A stretch of 53,276 nucleotides of DNA from contig JBKDFX010000020.1 in NCBI GenBank assembly GCA_046336825.1, positions 1-53,276 of the forward strand, given 5' to 3'. Source of the stretch: Ga0074139 sp046336825 (GTDB lineage: Bacteria; Bdellovibrionota; Bdellovibrionia; Bdellovibrionales; Bdellovibrionaceae). Every line of letters starts with the position of its first letter. Position 1 is the first letter of the stretch. Below, piece after piece: positions 25,891 through 35,113 of this stretch. The translations under genes were made by a program, and so were the position numbers. Below the pieces are notes generated by a model. That model was not told the origin of the DNA, did no database searches, and saw only the letters and a program-made list of their open reading frames with translations.

Positions 25891-26374
25891 GGCTATCGTC
25901 TCCAAGCAGTCGCAATATAGCAACACACAGCCTGAACTACCAGAGGACTGTACTCTCGTGAAACAAATTCGAAAGTCGTCAAAAGAATCAACATTAAAAG
26001 AAGGCTTCAAATCCAAATGAATATCGACGACAAACGTTTTCCTGCATCTGAGCTTTTTTCGGCATAGCTATATCGCGCTTCCGGTCAACATGGCTGCCCT
26101 TGATGACTTTAAAACGAAACTATATTCTTTTGCAGCCAGTCACTTGTATTGGATTCGGGTTATCGGGGACCACAAGTGCACGAAGCCGATGTTTAGCAAC
26201 TCTGTACAATATTGCTACACAATGCTTCTCGGACTAACTAGGAACTGAAGGATTTCGGCGGGTTACATTAAAACATGTCGCCCTCCCAATTTTCTCTTTA
26301 GACCTATCTCAAAAGTATGACAAGTGCCGAAAAACATAAGTCAAAGGCTTCAGGTAGTAACGTTACTGTAAGTG
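25891..26374. other. 484 bases without a recognisable gene
   Basis: Both strands were read; only short unconvincing frames are present. The GC-richer base use differs from the AT-rich flanks, as in other island spacers. No promoter or terminator could be assigned. Confidence 0.4.
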
Positions 26375-27211
26375 TCAATCAAGGCGTCGGCGTGAGACAA
26401 GAATAGTCCATAGCGTAGCGACAACATACATGAAAAACCCATACACTATAATTCCAAGTTGCGCTTTCGAATCAAGACTAAAAACAGAACTAATAAAAAG
26501 AGCTGTTGTTAAATTACGAATTCCCACGGTCACGGACATTGTATTTATACGACTGTCATCTCCCATCAGTAGGTATAACGGTCGTGCAAAGAACAACACT
26601 AAGTTCAACAAAAAAACAAAAATTAAAATGAAATCCTGAATTTGTAGCAAGGACTGAAAAGTGACAGCGATAAATCCTGCGATGAGGATCACCAAAACTA
26701 CGACATTGAGTTTGTCGATTGATTTCAAAAGAAAGTTTAGACGGTAGTTCCATCTGCTCAAGATGATTCCCATCATAAACGGTGCTAGTTGGTAAATGAG
26801 TATCGCAAATAAAAGTGGTAAAAGTACGGTAGCAACTTCGCTGCTTTTTTGGGTCATATAAGCTAAAGATACGGGAACAAGGATAACGGAAACAATCGCT
26901 TGAGAAATCAAAAGACTGCCCGAAAAAATAGCGTCTCCGTTAATTTTTTTAATAAAAATTCCTGCGGAAGATCCGCCAGCTGACGCTGCGCCAAGAAAAA
27001 TCCCAATCAATAAATTTTTATCTTTAATAAACACATTGCCCGTCAACCAAACAAGAACCGGAAAAAGAACGCCACTCCAACAAAGAGCCAACCAAAGGCT
27101 TCGATTCTTGAATTCTTGTTTCAGGCTCTGACTAGATGCTCCGGCTCCTAGCGAAAAAAGAGTCGAGATGGACAAAAGTTTCACTAAGATATCCAGCACT
27201 TCGGTTATCAT
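26375..27211 (-). CDS. BASS-family (bile-acid:sodium symporter-like) membrane transporter
   Basis: A 278-residue protein with about nine to ten membrane helices and the Gly/Ser-rich packing of the bile acid:sodium symporter/ACR3-like superfamily: FSLGAGASSQSLKQEF at the first helix, GIFLGAASAGGSSAGIF in the crossover region, LVILIAGFIAVTF, and TVGIRNLTTALFISSVF, the second crossover motif. It is the last gene of the ArsR-type operon and overlaps the preceding gene by 4 bases. The substrate is not known; arsenite is possible because of the regulator, but the canonical ACR3 cysteine motif was not seen. Confidence 0.7.
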   Translation of the reverse strand: MITEVLDILVKLLSISTLFSLGAGASSQSLKQEFKNRSLWLALCWSGVLFPVLVWLTGNVFIKDKNLLIGIFLGAASAGGSSAGIFIKKINGDAIFSGSLLISQAIVSVILVPVSLAYMTQKSSEVATVLLPLLFAILIYQLAPFMMGIILSRWNYRLNFLLKSIDKLNVVVLVILIAGFIAVTFQSLLQIQDFILIFVFLLNLVLFFARPLYLLMGDDSRINTMSVTVGIRNLTTALFISSVFSLDSKAQLGIIVYGFFMYVVATLWTILVSRRRLD

Positions 27212-27792
27212 TTGATTTTAGTGCCTCGCTTACAGAAGCGAGCGCAAATGATCTTTTCGATCCTGCTGATAAATAGAGGATCAAATATCAAATAGACGTG
27301 AACTATTAGAACTAGAACAGCACCTGGCAGAAGGTTGTAGGCGATCAGCTTTGAAATTTCAGGGACTAACATTTCAACATTTGAGTTAATGTTCCAAGCT
27401 TCTTTAGGTATTGCGATAAAAGCTGTCGTGAATGCGGCCACTCGAATTGTCGTCAGAATGATGTGAAGAAGGTATTCGTTCGACGGAAGCCCTCCTAAGG
27501 TTTCGCGACTCGATTTTTCATTCAGGACATCGAAAGTCTCAACGATTAAGTCTAGACCCAAAATAACGACCGCAACCCAAGCCCAGATTCCTTTAGCTCC
27601 GAGGATATAAATCAAGATCAAGGTCGGAATGAAAAGCAGAGCTCTTACGGTATGTGTCAGATGCTCAAACTTTGAATCGTTACGCTCCTGAAGTCTGAAT
27701 TTCCACAGGTGGAAATAGACACCATCGAAAACTGAAAGAATGGCGAAAGCCACTAAAAGTCCCGAACTTATTAGCATCAATGTTTCATTCAT
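27208..27792 (-). CDS. polytopic membrane protein of ArsR operon
   Basis: A 194-residue protein from the ATG at 27792, chosen for its strong ribosome site (AAGGAGAATCG before ATG). About five membrane helices (LMLISSGLLVAFAILSVF, ALLFIPTLILIYILGA, WAWVAVVILGLDLIV, LHIILTTIRVAAFTTAFI, LIAYNLLPGAVLVLIVHVYLIF). It is Arg/Glu-rich in loops. No named family is recognised. It lies between the regulator and the BASS transporter, coupled to the latter. Confidence 0.65.
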   Translation of the reverse strand: MNETLMLISSGLLVAFAILSVFDGVYFHLWKFRLQERNDSKFEHLTHTVRALLFIPTLILIYILGAKGIWAWVAVVILGLDLIVETFDVLNEKSSRETLGGLPSNEYLLHIILTTIRVAAFTTAFIAIPKEAWNINSNVEMLVPEISKLIAYNLLPGAVLVLIVHVYLIFDPLFISRIEKIICARFCKRGTKIK

Positions 27793-27810
27793 AAACGATT
27801 CTCCTTTTTT

Positions 27811-27830
27811 ATATGCATTTGTATGCACAT
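27811..27830. promoter_or_regulatory. second ArsR-type operator, imperfect palindrome
   Basis: ATATGCAT-TTGT-ATGCACAT between the regulator and the membrane-protein gene. On the minus strand this reads ATGTGCAT-N4-ATGCATAT and differs from the perfect copy at 28202 by one arm base. Confidence 0.6.
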
Positions 27831-27845
27831 ATTTGAATAAAAAAT

Positions 27846-28190
27846 CTAAGGGCAGCAAGCTTGAATCGCAAGATCTACTTTACTAAAAAGTGTATACACC
27901 TTGTCTCTGAACTGCCCGGCATCGATTTCAAAGAAAGAATTTCGTGCGATCTTTTCGTGTTTTAACAATCCAGCAGCATTTAAAAAATGAAGGTGCCTGG
28001 AAAGAACGGATCTATCCTTTCTAATACTCTTCGCAACCGTCGCCACATCGGAACGCCCGTTAACCAGTAAAAATTTAAGTATTTCAACTCGAACAGGTTC
28101 GCTAAGTGCTTTAAAGAATTGAGAGTCAAATACTTCGATCAATTCATTTATTGAAGACTGGACTTTCTTAGACTGCTTGAGGTGATCCAT
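27846..28190 (-). CDS. ArsR-family transcription regulator
   Basis: A 114-residue winged-helix protein: helix ALSEPVRVEILKFLLVNGRS, recognition region VATVAKSIRKDRSVLSRHLHFLNAAGLL, wing HEKIARNSFFEID. The C-terminus ends AIQACCP, a vicinal Cys pair that could sense thiophilic metal or arsenite, as in some ArsR/SmtB proteins with C-terminal sites; the usual alpha3 ELCVC motif is absent. It likely represses its operon from palindromes at 28202 and 27811, upstream and downstream of it. It is followed by a membrane protein and a BASS transporter, coherent with efflux or uptake of a toxic ion. Confidence 0.8.
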   Translation of the reverse strand: MDHLKQSKKVQSSINELIEVFDSQFFKALSEPVRVEILKFLLVNGRSDVATVAKSIRKDRSVLSRHLHFLNAAGLLKHEKIARNSFFEIDAGQFRDKVYTLFSKVDLAIQACCP

Positions 28191-28201
28191 ATATTTATAA
28201 T

Positions 28202-28221
28202 ATGTGCATGACTATGCACAT
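28202..28221. promoter_or_regulatory. ArsR-type operator, perfect palindrome
   Basis: ATGTGCAT-GACT-ATGCACAT, 11 bases upstream of the regulator start at 28190. Eight-base arms with perfect symmetry; a near-copy lies at 27811-27830 behind the regulator gene. Confidence 0.7.
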
Positions 28222-28862
28222 GTCAAGAAAGTCTCATTTTGATATGAATGCAGACTCAAGTGCACCTGGCTTGCCCCAGCCGAATTGTTGCTCTAGCCTG
28301 GCCAGTTCTGGAAAATTTGAAATAAGTTGGGAGTCATCGCTCCCCAGCGAATAACAATGGTTGTGGTATCCCCTCCATTTTCTGTTTCAAAGCTATGCCT
28401 TGGTGGGAGCAGCAGCAAACTTTTCCATGCTTGCCCTGATTTTAAAAGGAGCAGGCCAAGAATACTGAGTTTGTGAAAATATTTTTGTTACTCGAAATAT
28501 TTCCTTGTTCTTATGAATGGACTTTGCTGATCAAGTGCGATTTCAATTTTGCTCATCTAACTTCACATAATTTTTTCTTTAGAAATTTGAAAGGCAAATT
28601 ATTTGGCACAGCTGTCGATAAAAAATTCCGCTCAAGAAAGCTCAGATCGGAATAAACCAAGGAGAGAAGATTAACTTTTGCAGTAGCAGGTCTGAACAAA
28701 AAGCAATCAATCGTGGCAGGTCGTCGTGTTCGTTTAAACTCGATTTTATACGATCTGGCCACTTTTTTAGAAGTAGCGCCCGCTGACAAAAAAGCTCAAA
28801 AACCTATACGGATCAGGAAGGACTGCCTTTTTAGGGTTGCCACTCCAATTCCTAAAAATCAA
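28222..28862. other. 640 bases without a convincing gene
   Basis: A frame at 28713-28934 on the plus strand has no ribosome site and runs through the terminator. On the minus strand around 28250-28470 short open pieces (SFETENGGDTTTIVIRWG and LISNFPELARLEQQFGWGKP) look protein-like in two frames, perhaps a decayed gene. Nothing can be named. Confidence 0.35.
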
Positions 28863-28894
28863 AAAGCCACTGCCCATAATGGTTCAGTGGCTTT
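28863..28894 (-). terminator. Rho-independent terminator
   Basis: Ten-pair stem AAAGCCACTG/CAGTGGCTTT with a 12-base loop. On the minus strand it is followed by TTGATTTTT, 29 bases after the stop of the 28924 frame, which supports that gene fragment as once functional. Confidence 0.7.
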
Positions 28895-28923
28895 AAATGT
28901 TATTGCTAAAAAAAGAAGTGGTT

Positions 28924-29283
28924 TTAGTTTATAGGACCATAACAAACAACATCCGCAACTTTGCGAAAATAATTGTTTCTGAGCTTATATAGTTTTCCGT
29001 TTAAGATGTAATCATTCTTGATATCTGCCTCAAACTTATAAACAAATCTTGATTCCCCATTGCGACTTTGTACATATACTTCATTTCCAGTATGATTAAT
29101 TTGAGTGACAACCACTTCGTTTATATGAATCCAAAGGAATGAAGCGTAATTAACTTGGCTGCGCTTAGAATACTTACCCGTTGCTATAACTCCACCGCCA
29201 ATTCCAGTATTCAAAAAGGGGTGATCGTATCTGCAGTTTACAAAATTGTCGGCGAGTAAATCGCTCGGTGAGATGGCGAACAT
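28924..29283 (-). pseudogene. C-terminal fragment of an unknown gene, cut at rearrangement junction
   Basis: The open frame (to 29313) contains about 110 protein-like residues (LNTGIGGGVIATGKYSKRSQ, SFLWIHINEVVVTQINHTGN, SRFVYKFEADIKNDYIL, VCYGPIN) and ends 29 bases before a good terminator. The first residues of the longer frame are antisense to the GCS2 ligase fragment and so are not its own. With no proper start or ribosome site, it is probably the 3' part of a gene truncated near 29270. No family recognised. Confidence 0.5.
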
Positions 29284-29973
29284 GCGATTAAAATGAACAA
29301 TGCTCTCTGCCACTACTTACCTACTATTTTGGCTTTATCGGCAAGTTCTCCTTATTGGCATAAGACTGATACGGGACTTGCCTCAAGTCGAGTTACATTT
29401 TTTGAAGCCATTCCTACGGGTGGACATCCCTATTTACTCAACAACTGGAACGAGTTTGAAACTTTAGTAGAAAAACTAATTTTTTCAAAATCTATCACAT
29501 CATTGAAAGATTTGTGGTGGGACATTCGACCTAATGTTTCCTTTGGAACAATTGAAATCAGAATTGCCGATTGTCACCCTACAGTAAAAGAAATTGAAGC
29601 TTTAGTTGCCTATATTCATAGTTTAGCTGTTTTTATTGAAGAAGAAATCTTAGCAGGTCGAGCATTTTCCCCACCGCCAGAGTGGATTTTAAGAGAAAAT
29701 AAATGGCGAGCTTCACGCCATGGAATTAATAGTGATTTAATTAAAGATTTCAATGGCACATCAATTTCATTTTTAGAAACATGGGAAGAAATCAAAACTT
29801 TTCTTCAACCTGTTTCGCAAAAGTTTCATTACAATCAATATTTTAATTTTCTTGATCAAGTGGCTGAAAAAGGGCCCAGTTACCTTCGACAAAGAAAACA
29901 CTATTTCGATAAATTTGATACGGTGATACGCCATCTCATAAGTGAAGGTATTAATGATCAACCCGAGTGGTAG
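29272..29973 (+). pseudogene. 5'-truncated GCS2-type glutamate-cysteine ligase (YbdK-like)
   Basis: The frame opens at 29272 without a usable start (an ATG at 29293 has no ribosome site). The 230 residues match the C-terminal two thirds of the GCS2 family: EHAIKMNNALCHYLPTILAL, SASSPYWHKTDTGLASSRV, PTGGHPYLLNNW, LWWDIRPNVSFGTIEIRIADC, PTVKEIEALVAYIHSLA, WRASRHGIN. The family forms gamma-glutamyl bonds in an ATP-dependent way and usually has about 370 residues; the N-terminal ATP-binding part is missing. It was cut by the same event as the opposite-strand fragment at 28924. Confidence 0.75.
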
Positions 29974-30096
29974 AGTTGTTTGAGTTGATTTTAGAGAGGC
30001 ATATTAACTATTTGAAAACATTCGCATTATGACCAGTTTCCAAACCTAGTTGATTCAAATGTATCCACCGACTACATTTAATGTAGACGATGCAAA

Positions 30097-30125
30097 CATT
30101 AATGTGTACACTGTATACATTAATG
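30097..30125. promoter_or_regulatory. TetR-type operator before the RND-OMF gene
   Basis: Left arm CATTAATGTGTAC, centre ACT, right arm GTATACATTAATG: 13-base arms with a single mismatch, ending 9 bases before the ATG at 30135. A related half site (TTTAATGTAGAC) lies at 30077. It also overlaps the likely ribosome region, so the bound repressor would block initiation. Confidence 0.7.
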
Positions 30126-30134
30126 GAGTTAGAA

Positions 30135-33100
30135 ATGAACATTGGGAAATGGGCTTTAGAACAAAAAAGACTTTTTTTAATTTTAACTTTTATGTTTTCC
30201 TTGTTAGGCCTGCTAAGCCTATCGATCATTCCGAAAGACGAAGATCCCAGGCTACCTGATTGGTTCGCCTCACTCGTGGTTGTCTTGCCCGGCGCTGAAG
30301 TACACCATATTGACGAAATGATAGCAAAGCCCATCAATGATAAACTCAAAGAAATTGATGAGCTAAAAAAAGTAGAAACCACCACTCGTATGAATGTGGC
30401 TTCATTTAACTTGGAAATGAAGGACTCGCAAAAAGATACAAAAGTCGTTTGGGATAAGGTTAGACGTGCCATAGATGAAATAAAAAGAGATTTTCCTGTC
30501 GGCACTCAAGAACCTGTTTTTTTTGAAAACACCAATCGACTTGAAACTATATTGTTTGCCATCACAGGCGATTTAAATTTAATTGAATTAAAAAAAGTAG
30601 CTCTTGATTTAAAACAAAATTTACTTAATGTTTCGGGCACTTCAAAGGTTATTTTGCATGGTGATCCAAATGAAGAAATTCAAGTTGAATTTAAACACGA
30701 AAAACTCGAATTTCTTTCACTACCTCATGGACAAATAATTCAGAAAATTAAAAATGCAAACACAGGCATTCCAGCAGGATCAATTCAAATTAGGGATCAA
30801 ACAATTCCTTTAGTCATTCAATCGCGAATTGAAAATGCAGATCAAGTGTCAAATCTTAAAGTCTTACGAGGCTCAGGCGATCCACTCGAACTTAAACAAA
30901 TTGCCGATGTTAATTTGAAACCCAAAAGACTTGAAAATCGTGCTTTCTTCAATCAAAAGCCGGCCTTATTTGTCGGCGTTGTGGCTCAGAACTCGGTTGA
31001 TATTATTGAATTCGGCGAAAATATAAGAAGCAAAGTATATGAGTTTCAATTCAAAATTAAAGATAAAAAAACGTCCATTACCGAAGTCAGTTTTAACCCC
31101 GATAGAACTCAAGAAAGAATTCAAGATTTATTATTAAATTTGATTCTTGGTATTGTAACCATTGGAGGGATTTTGTGGATCTGGATGGGATGGAAAATTG
31201 GTTTAACTGTATCAATTTTTGTTCCACTGATATCTCTCATTGGACTTTTTATTTACTCAATTGGTGGCGGTGTTCTTCATCAAATTAGTCTTGCCGCTTT
31301 TGTTATTTCCTTGGGTCAGTTTATTGATAATATTATTGTGATTGTTGAGTGGATGGACACTCAAATTCGCAATGGAAAAAGACCTCTTGAAGTGGCAGAA
31401 CAAGCCATAGATCAATTTAAAAAACCGATGTTTTTTGCAACAGGGACCAATATTTCAGCTTTCCTTCCTATGTTACTTTCAACTGGAACTACTGCTGAAT
31501 TTACAGATTCAATTCCTTTGGTCTCAATTATTACAATGATTACAGCTTGGATGATAGCCATGTTTGTTGTGCCTATATTTGCAGGATATTTATTTCATTA
31601 CTTTCCCAGCTCAAATATTGACTCAAAATCAAATTCAAAAGACTCCATTTGGAAGCAATTTGGGAAATTAGTTTCAAGTCGTCCTTTCACGATGAGTGGC
31701 CTTTCACTTTTAGTTGTTATGACTTCAACAATTGGCTTTTTATTTGTAAGGAAACAATTTTTTCCATCTGCTGATAGAAATCAACTTACAGTAAAAATTG
31801 AACTTCCAGAAGGAACTCCAGCTAAAAACACCATTGAAGAAGCCAAGAAAATTGAATACTTTCTTAAAAGTCCCTCACAAGTATCAAGCATTTCAACTTT
31901 TGTTGGGGAGTCTATCCCACGATTTTACTACAATGTAGGTCTAGACGAATGGGGCTCACATGTGGCTGAGATGATTGTCGTCACAGAAGACAAATCCATC
32001 AATAAACATTTAATCCATGAAATCCATGAATTTTCTAGAAAAGAAATTCCAAAAGCTTTTATCCTGGCTAAAAATTTAGAACAAGGTCCCCCTGTTACCG
32101 CTCCTGTCGAATTTAAAATATTTTCTGAAGACTCTGAAAAACTTCATTCTGTTTCGGCTGAACTTAAAGCCTATTTATCTGAAAATTTTAAAAATTTAAT
32201 CCTCAAAGACAATATGGGTGAGCCAATTCCCCAGATATCATTATCTATTAACCAGGATTTGATAGAAAGATTTAATCTCTCTGAAGACCAATTGGCTATG
32301 ACTTTGCTCAGCTCAACCAATGGACTTTCGGTAACTAAATACTTTGAGGATGGTAAAACTAAAGACATAAGATTTGTTGGACCTGAATTAACAAGCATAG
32401 AAGAAATTCAAAATATTCCAATCAAGTCGAGCTCATTTAGAACCCTTCGCCTCAAGGATATAGCAAATTTTAAAATAGAAAAATCTCATGCTGTTATTAG
32501 AAGATTAAATGGAGAAAAAATAGTCGCTGTCCACGCCTGGCCCCAAGGAACAGAAACACCGGATCAAATTGTTTCATTGGCTAAATCAAATATTGAGAAA
32601 TTTTCAAACAAGAATAACTTAAAAATTGAAATTGGTGGCGAAGTCGAGGGTTCTGGAGAAGCCAATATGGCAATCCTTAAAGCAGTTCCCATCGGAATTT
32701 TAGTTTTAATAATTTGCCTTTTGCTTGAATTTAATTCCCTACGAAAAATGTCCATTATTTTTCTTTCAGTTCCATTAGTTATAGCAGGCGTGACACCCGG
32801 ACTTTTAATTGGAAATGCCGCCTTCGGGTTTATGTCATTGCTTGGAGTCCTCGCATTAGTTGGGATTGTTGTGAATAATTCAATTCTGTTAATTGAAAGT
32901 ATAGATGAAAATTTAGAATTAAAATTCAGCCTACGAGAATCCATCATCAAGGCATTAGAAAGCCGAACCCGACCTATTCTTTTAACTGCCGTCACAACAA
33001 TTGCAGGACTTTTACCAATGGCTTTTGAAGAAAGTACTCTTTGGCCGCCTCTTGCATTGGCCATGATTTCTGGTCTCGTGGGATCAACGTTGATTACTTT

Positions 33101-34424
33101 AATTTTTGTCCCTTCAATGTACATCATTTGTTTTGATCAAAAGAATTTGAGTTTTTTTAATTTTAAGTTACACCCTCAGAGAGTCTTGCCAATTTTTTTC
33201 GTAATAAGTTTATTCAATACCCAAAAAGCTGAGAGTAAAACTTATGATTTTAAAGAAGCGCTTCAACAAATTGAAGATTCTAGTCCTGAATATTTAGCTG
33301 CCAAAAGCGAAAAGGAAAAGTTGCAAAACTTAAGTGAAATGCAAAAAAAGTCGGCTTTTATGCCAAAAGTTGGACTGCAAGTCGAGGCTTTACACATTCA
33401 TGAACAAAGAACCCAAACCCTACCTGTTGGAACTTTTGAGTATGGAAAAAGAAATCAAATTTTGGGTGGTGTAGAAATCACTCAACCACTATTTAACCTT
33501 CAAGAGATGAGAGGCGAAGTAAGAAAAATAAATCACTTAGTTGCTTCAAAAGAATATGAGAAGATTTCTGTGCTTCAAAAAAACAAAAAGCAACTTATTC
33601 ATTTTATGATTGAATTTCAAAAAATGAAACTCACAAATGAATCATTGAAGAGATTAGAAAATTCACTACTAGGCATTGAATCTGAAATATCAAAGTTTGT
33701 GAAAATTGGGACTCGGGGAAAAAGTGATCTTTTAAATGTGAAACTTGCCATTTCTGAAAATCGATCTCAACAAATCTTAGTATCATCAACGCTTGAATCT
33801 ATTAAATCAGCTATTCAAATCTATCTTCCCGATTTTGAAAATTTGCAAAATTCGATAGACAGTCCCCAATTCGTAAGTTCTAACTCCATTCAACGTCCTG
33901 AAATCAAATCCATCAATTCCTATTATGATTCCCAAAAGGAAGCCATTTCATCAATTCGACAGGGCCACCTCCCCACAATTGAGTTAAAAGGTCGCTACAC
34001 TTATGCCGATCAAAATTTACTCGACCAAAAAGAGTGGTTTGAATCAGCTGTTGTTCTCAAATGGGCCCTTTTTGAAGGCGGAACTCGTCAATCAGCTATT
34101 GCAGCCCAAATAAAAGAACTTTCAAAAATCGAAAAAAATAGGCAGGCCTTAGAGGCTCAACTTCGAGCCGAAAATGCCGAGCATGATTCTCAAATGATTC
34201 ATAATCAATTTAAATTGAAAATAACAGAAGAGGATTTGAAAATGGCAGAGCTTGCCCGGGATGAGGATAAACGAAACTCTAAAGCAGGTCGTACACCTTT
34301 AAGAGATTGGTTGAGCTCTGAAATTAGATATGAACAAAAAAAGCTTGAGTTTGAAACACTTAAACTGGATAAAATTAAGTTGCTTTACAATGATCTTTAT
34401 ACAAAAGGTTTGGAAATTAAGTGA
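30135..34424 (+). CDS. RND efflux pump fused to TolC-type outer-membrane factor
   Basis: A 1429-residue protein read from ATG 30135. Residues 1 to about 1010 are an RND permease: N-terminal helix (FLILTFMFSLLGLLSLSIIP), porter domains, TM4 motif SLGQFIDNIIVIVEW (D398, N399; many RND pumps have Asp-Asp here), second half with LSVPLVIAGVTPGLL, VGIVVNNSILLIES and TRPILLTAVTTIAGLLPMAF. After the last helix a hydrophobic segment (RVLPIFFVISLFNTQKAES) at about 1013 works as an internal export signal or anchor, then residues 1036-1429 are a TolC/OEP domain (YDFKEALQQIEDSSPEY, GGVEITQPLFNLQE, FVKIGTRGKSDLLNVKL, GHLPTIELKGRYTY, FEGGTRQSA). No periplasmic adaptor gene is adjacent. Expression is probably controlled by the TetR gene overlapping its end. 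A natural fusion of this kind is unusual; a missed stop is possible but none is present. Confidence 0.8.
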   Translation: MNIGKWALEQKRLFLILTFMFSLLGLLSLSIIPKDEDPRLPDWFASLVVVLPGAEVHHIDEMIAKPINDKLKEIDELKKVETTTRMNVASFNLEMKDSQKDTKVVWDKVRRAIDEIKRDFPVGTQEPVFFENTNRLETILFAITGDLNLIELKKVALDLKQNLLNVSGTSKVILHGDPNEEIQVEFKHEKLEFLSLPHGQIIQKIKNANTGIPAGSIQIRDQTIPLVIQSRIENADQVSNLKVLRGSGDPLELKQIADVNLKPKRLENRAFFNQKPALFVGVVAQNSVDIIEFGENIRSKVYEFQFKIKDKKTSITEVSFNPDRTQERIQDLLLNLILGIVTIGGILWIWMGWKIGLTVSIFVPLISLIGLFIYSIGGGVLHQISLAAFVISLGQFIDNIIVIVEWMDTQIRNGKRPLEVAEQAIDQFKKPMFFATGTNISAFLPMLLSTGTTAEFTDSIPLVSIITMITAWMIAMFVVPIFAGYLFHYFPSSNIDSKSNSKDSIWKQFGKLVSSRPFTMSGLSLLVVMTSTIGFLFVRKQFFPSADRNQLTVKIELPEGTPAKNTIEEAKKIEYFLKSPSQVSSISTFVGESIPRFYYNVGLDEWGSHVAEMIVVTEDKSINKHLIHEIHEFSRKEIPKAFILAKNLEQGPPVTAPVEFKIFSEDSEKLHSVSAELKAYLSENFKNLILKDNMGEPIPQISLSINQDLIERFNLSEDQLAMTLLSSTNGLSVTKYFEDGKTKDIRFVGPELTSIEEIQNIPIKSSSFRTLRLKDIANFKIEKSHAVIRRLNGEKIVAVHAWPQGTETPDQIVSLAKSNIEKFSNKNNLKIEIGGEVEGSGEANMAILKAVPIGILVLIICLLLEFNSLRKMSIIFLSVPLVIAGVTPGLLIGNAAFGFMSLLGVLALVGIVVNNSILLIESIDENLELKFSLRESIIKALESRTRPILLTAVTTIAGLLPMAFEESTLWPPLALAMISGLVGSTLITLIFVPSMYIICFDQKNLSFFNFKLHPQRVLPIFFVISLFNTQKAESKTYDFKEALQQIEDSSPEYLAAKSEKEKLQNLSEMQKKSAFMPKVGLQVEALHIHEQRTQTLPVGTFEYGKRNQILGGVEITQPLFNLQEMRGEVRKINHLVASKEYEKISVLQKNKKQLIHFMIEFQKMKLTNESLKRLENSLLGIESEISKFVKIGTRGKSDLLNVKLAISENRSQQILVSSTLESIKSAIQIYLPDFENLQNSIDSPQFVSSNSIQRPEIKSINSYYDSQKEAISSIRQGHLPTIELKGRYTYADQNLLDQKEWFESAVVLKWALFEGGTRQSAIAAQIKELSKIEKNRQALEAQLRAENAEHDSQMIHNQFKLKITEEDLKMAELARDEDKRNSKAGRTPLRDWLSSEIRYEQKKLEFETLKLDKIKLLYNDLYTKGLEIK

Positions 34425-35068
34425 TTTTGCAATCAAAGAAGAATTCTAAATCAAAACTCAAAAAAAATTATCATCATGATGATTTAAAATCTTCTCTTAT
34501 TACTGAAGCCTTAAGCTTTTTAAAAAAGAATTCCATTGATGAATTGTCTTTGAGAGAATTGGCTAGAAGGTTGGATGTCAGCCATATGGCTCCTTACCGT
34601 CATTTTAAAACTAAGGAAGATTTATTTGCTGAAATCATTGAAAGAGGCTTTAATTCTTTAACTGAATCATTTGAAAAAGCTAAAGCCCAAACTCAACCTG
34701 ATTTCTTATCTAATTTCGCAGCCTTGGGTAAAGCGTATATCCAGTTTTTTATTCAAAACCCTGAACAAGCCAGGTTGATGTTCAGTGGGTTGTTGTGTGA
34801 CCCAAAAAACTATCTTTCAGCTCATGAAGCGGGTCAAAAAGCATTCGGAAAACTTTTAGAATTAATCATTTGGGGCCAAGAAAGTGGCAAAATAAACAAA
34901 TCAGATAATCCCTATATGCTGAGCCTCATGGTTTGGTCCTCTGTTCATGGATCAGCTATGCTCATGCTAGAAAATCAGTTTTCCATGATTGATAACTCAC
35001 CTGAGATTCAACTTGAAAAATATGTGGAATTTATGGCCCAAAAATTAATTTCAGGCCTCAATTCTTAA
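34421..35068 (+). CDS. TetR-family regulator with WHG-type C-terminal domain
   Basis: A 215-residue protein with GTG start overlapping the RND-OMF stop by 4 bases (GTGA). The N-terminal HTH is typical: ALSFLKKNSIDELSLRELARRLDVSHMAPYRHFKTKEDLFAEII. The ligand domain ends with LMVWSSVHGSAMLMLE, the Trp-x-x-x-His-Gly signature of the TetR_C_33/WHG group. It most likely represses the fused pump through the palindrome at 30097-30125 and is released by a pump substrate. Confidence 0.85.
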   Translation: MILQSKKNSKSKLKKNYHHDDLKSSLITEALSFLKKNSIDELSLRELARRLDVSHMAPYRHFKTKEDLFAEIIERGFNSLTESFEKAKAQTQPDFLSNFAALGKAYIQFFIQNPEQARLMFSGLLCDPKNYLSAHEAGQKAFGKLLELIIWGQESGKINKSDNPYMLSLMVWSSVHGSAMLMLENQFSMIDNSPEIQLEKYVEFMAQKLISGLNS

Positions 35069-35113
35069 TTTTTTTACCTATGAATTTCAAATTTCACTTA
35101 ATAAGTTCTATTA

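Noticed and set aside
28713..28934. Plus-strand ORF of 73 residues in the island
   Set aside because: No ribosome site, composition not convincing, and it runs through the perfect terminator hairpin at 28863-28894.
32564..33127. 187-residue minus-strand ORF inside the RND gene
   Set aside because: Antisense of the conserved RND transmembrane region; no signal of its own.
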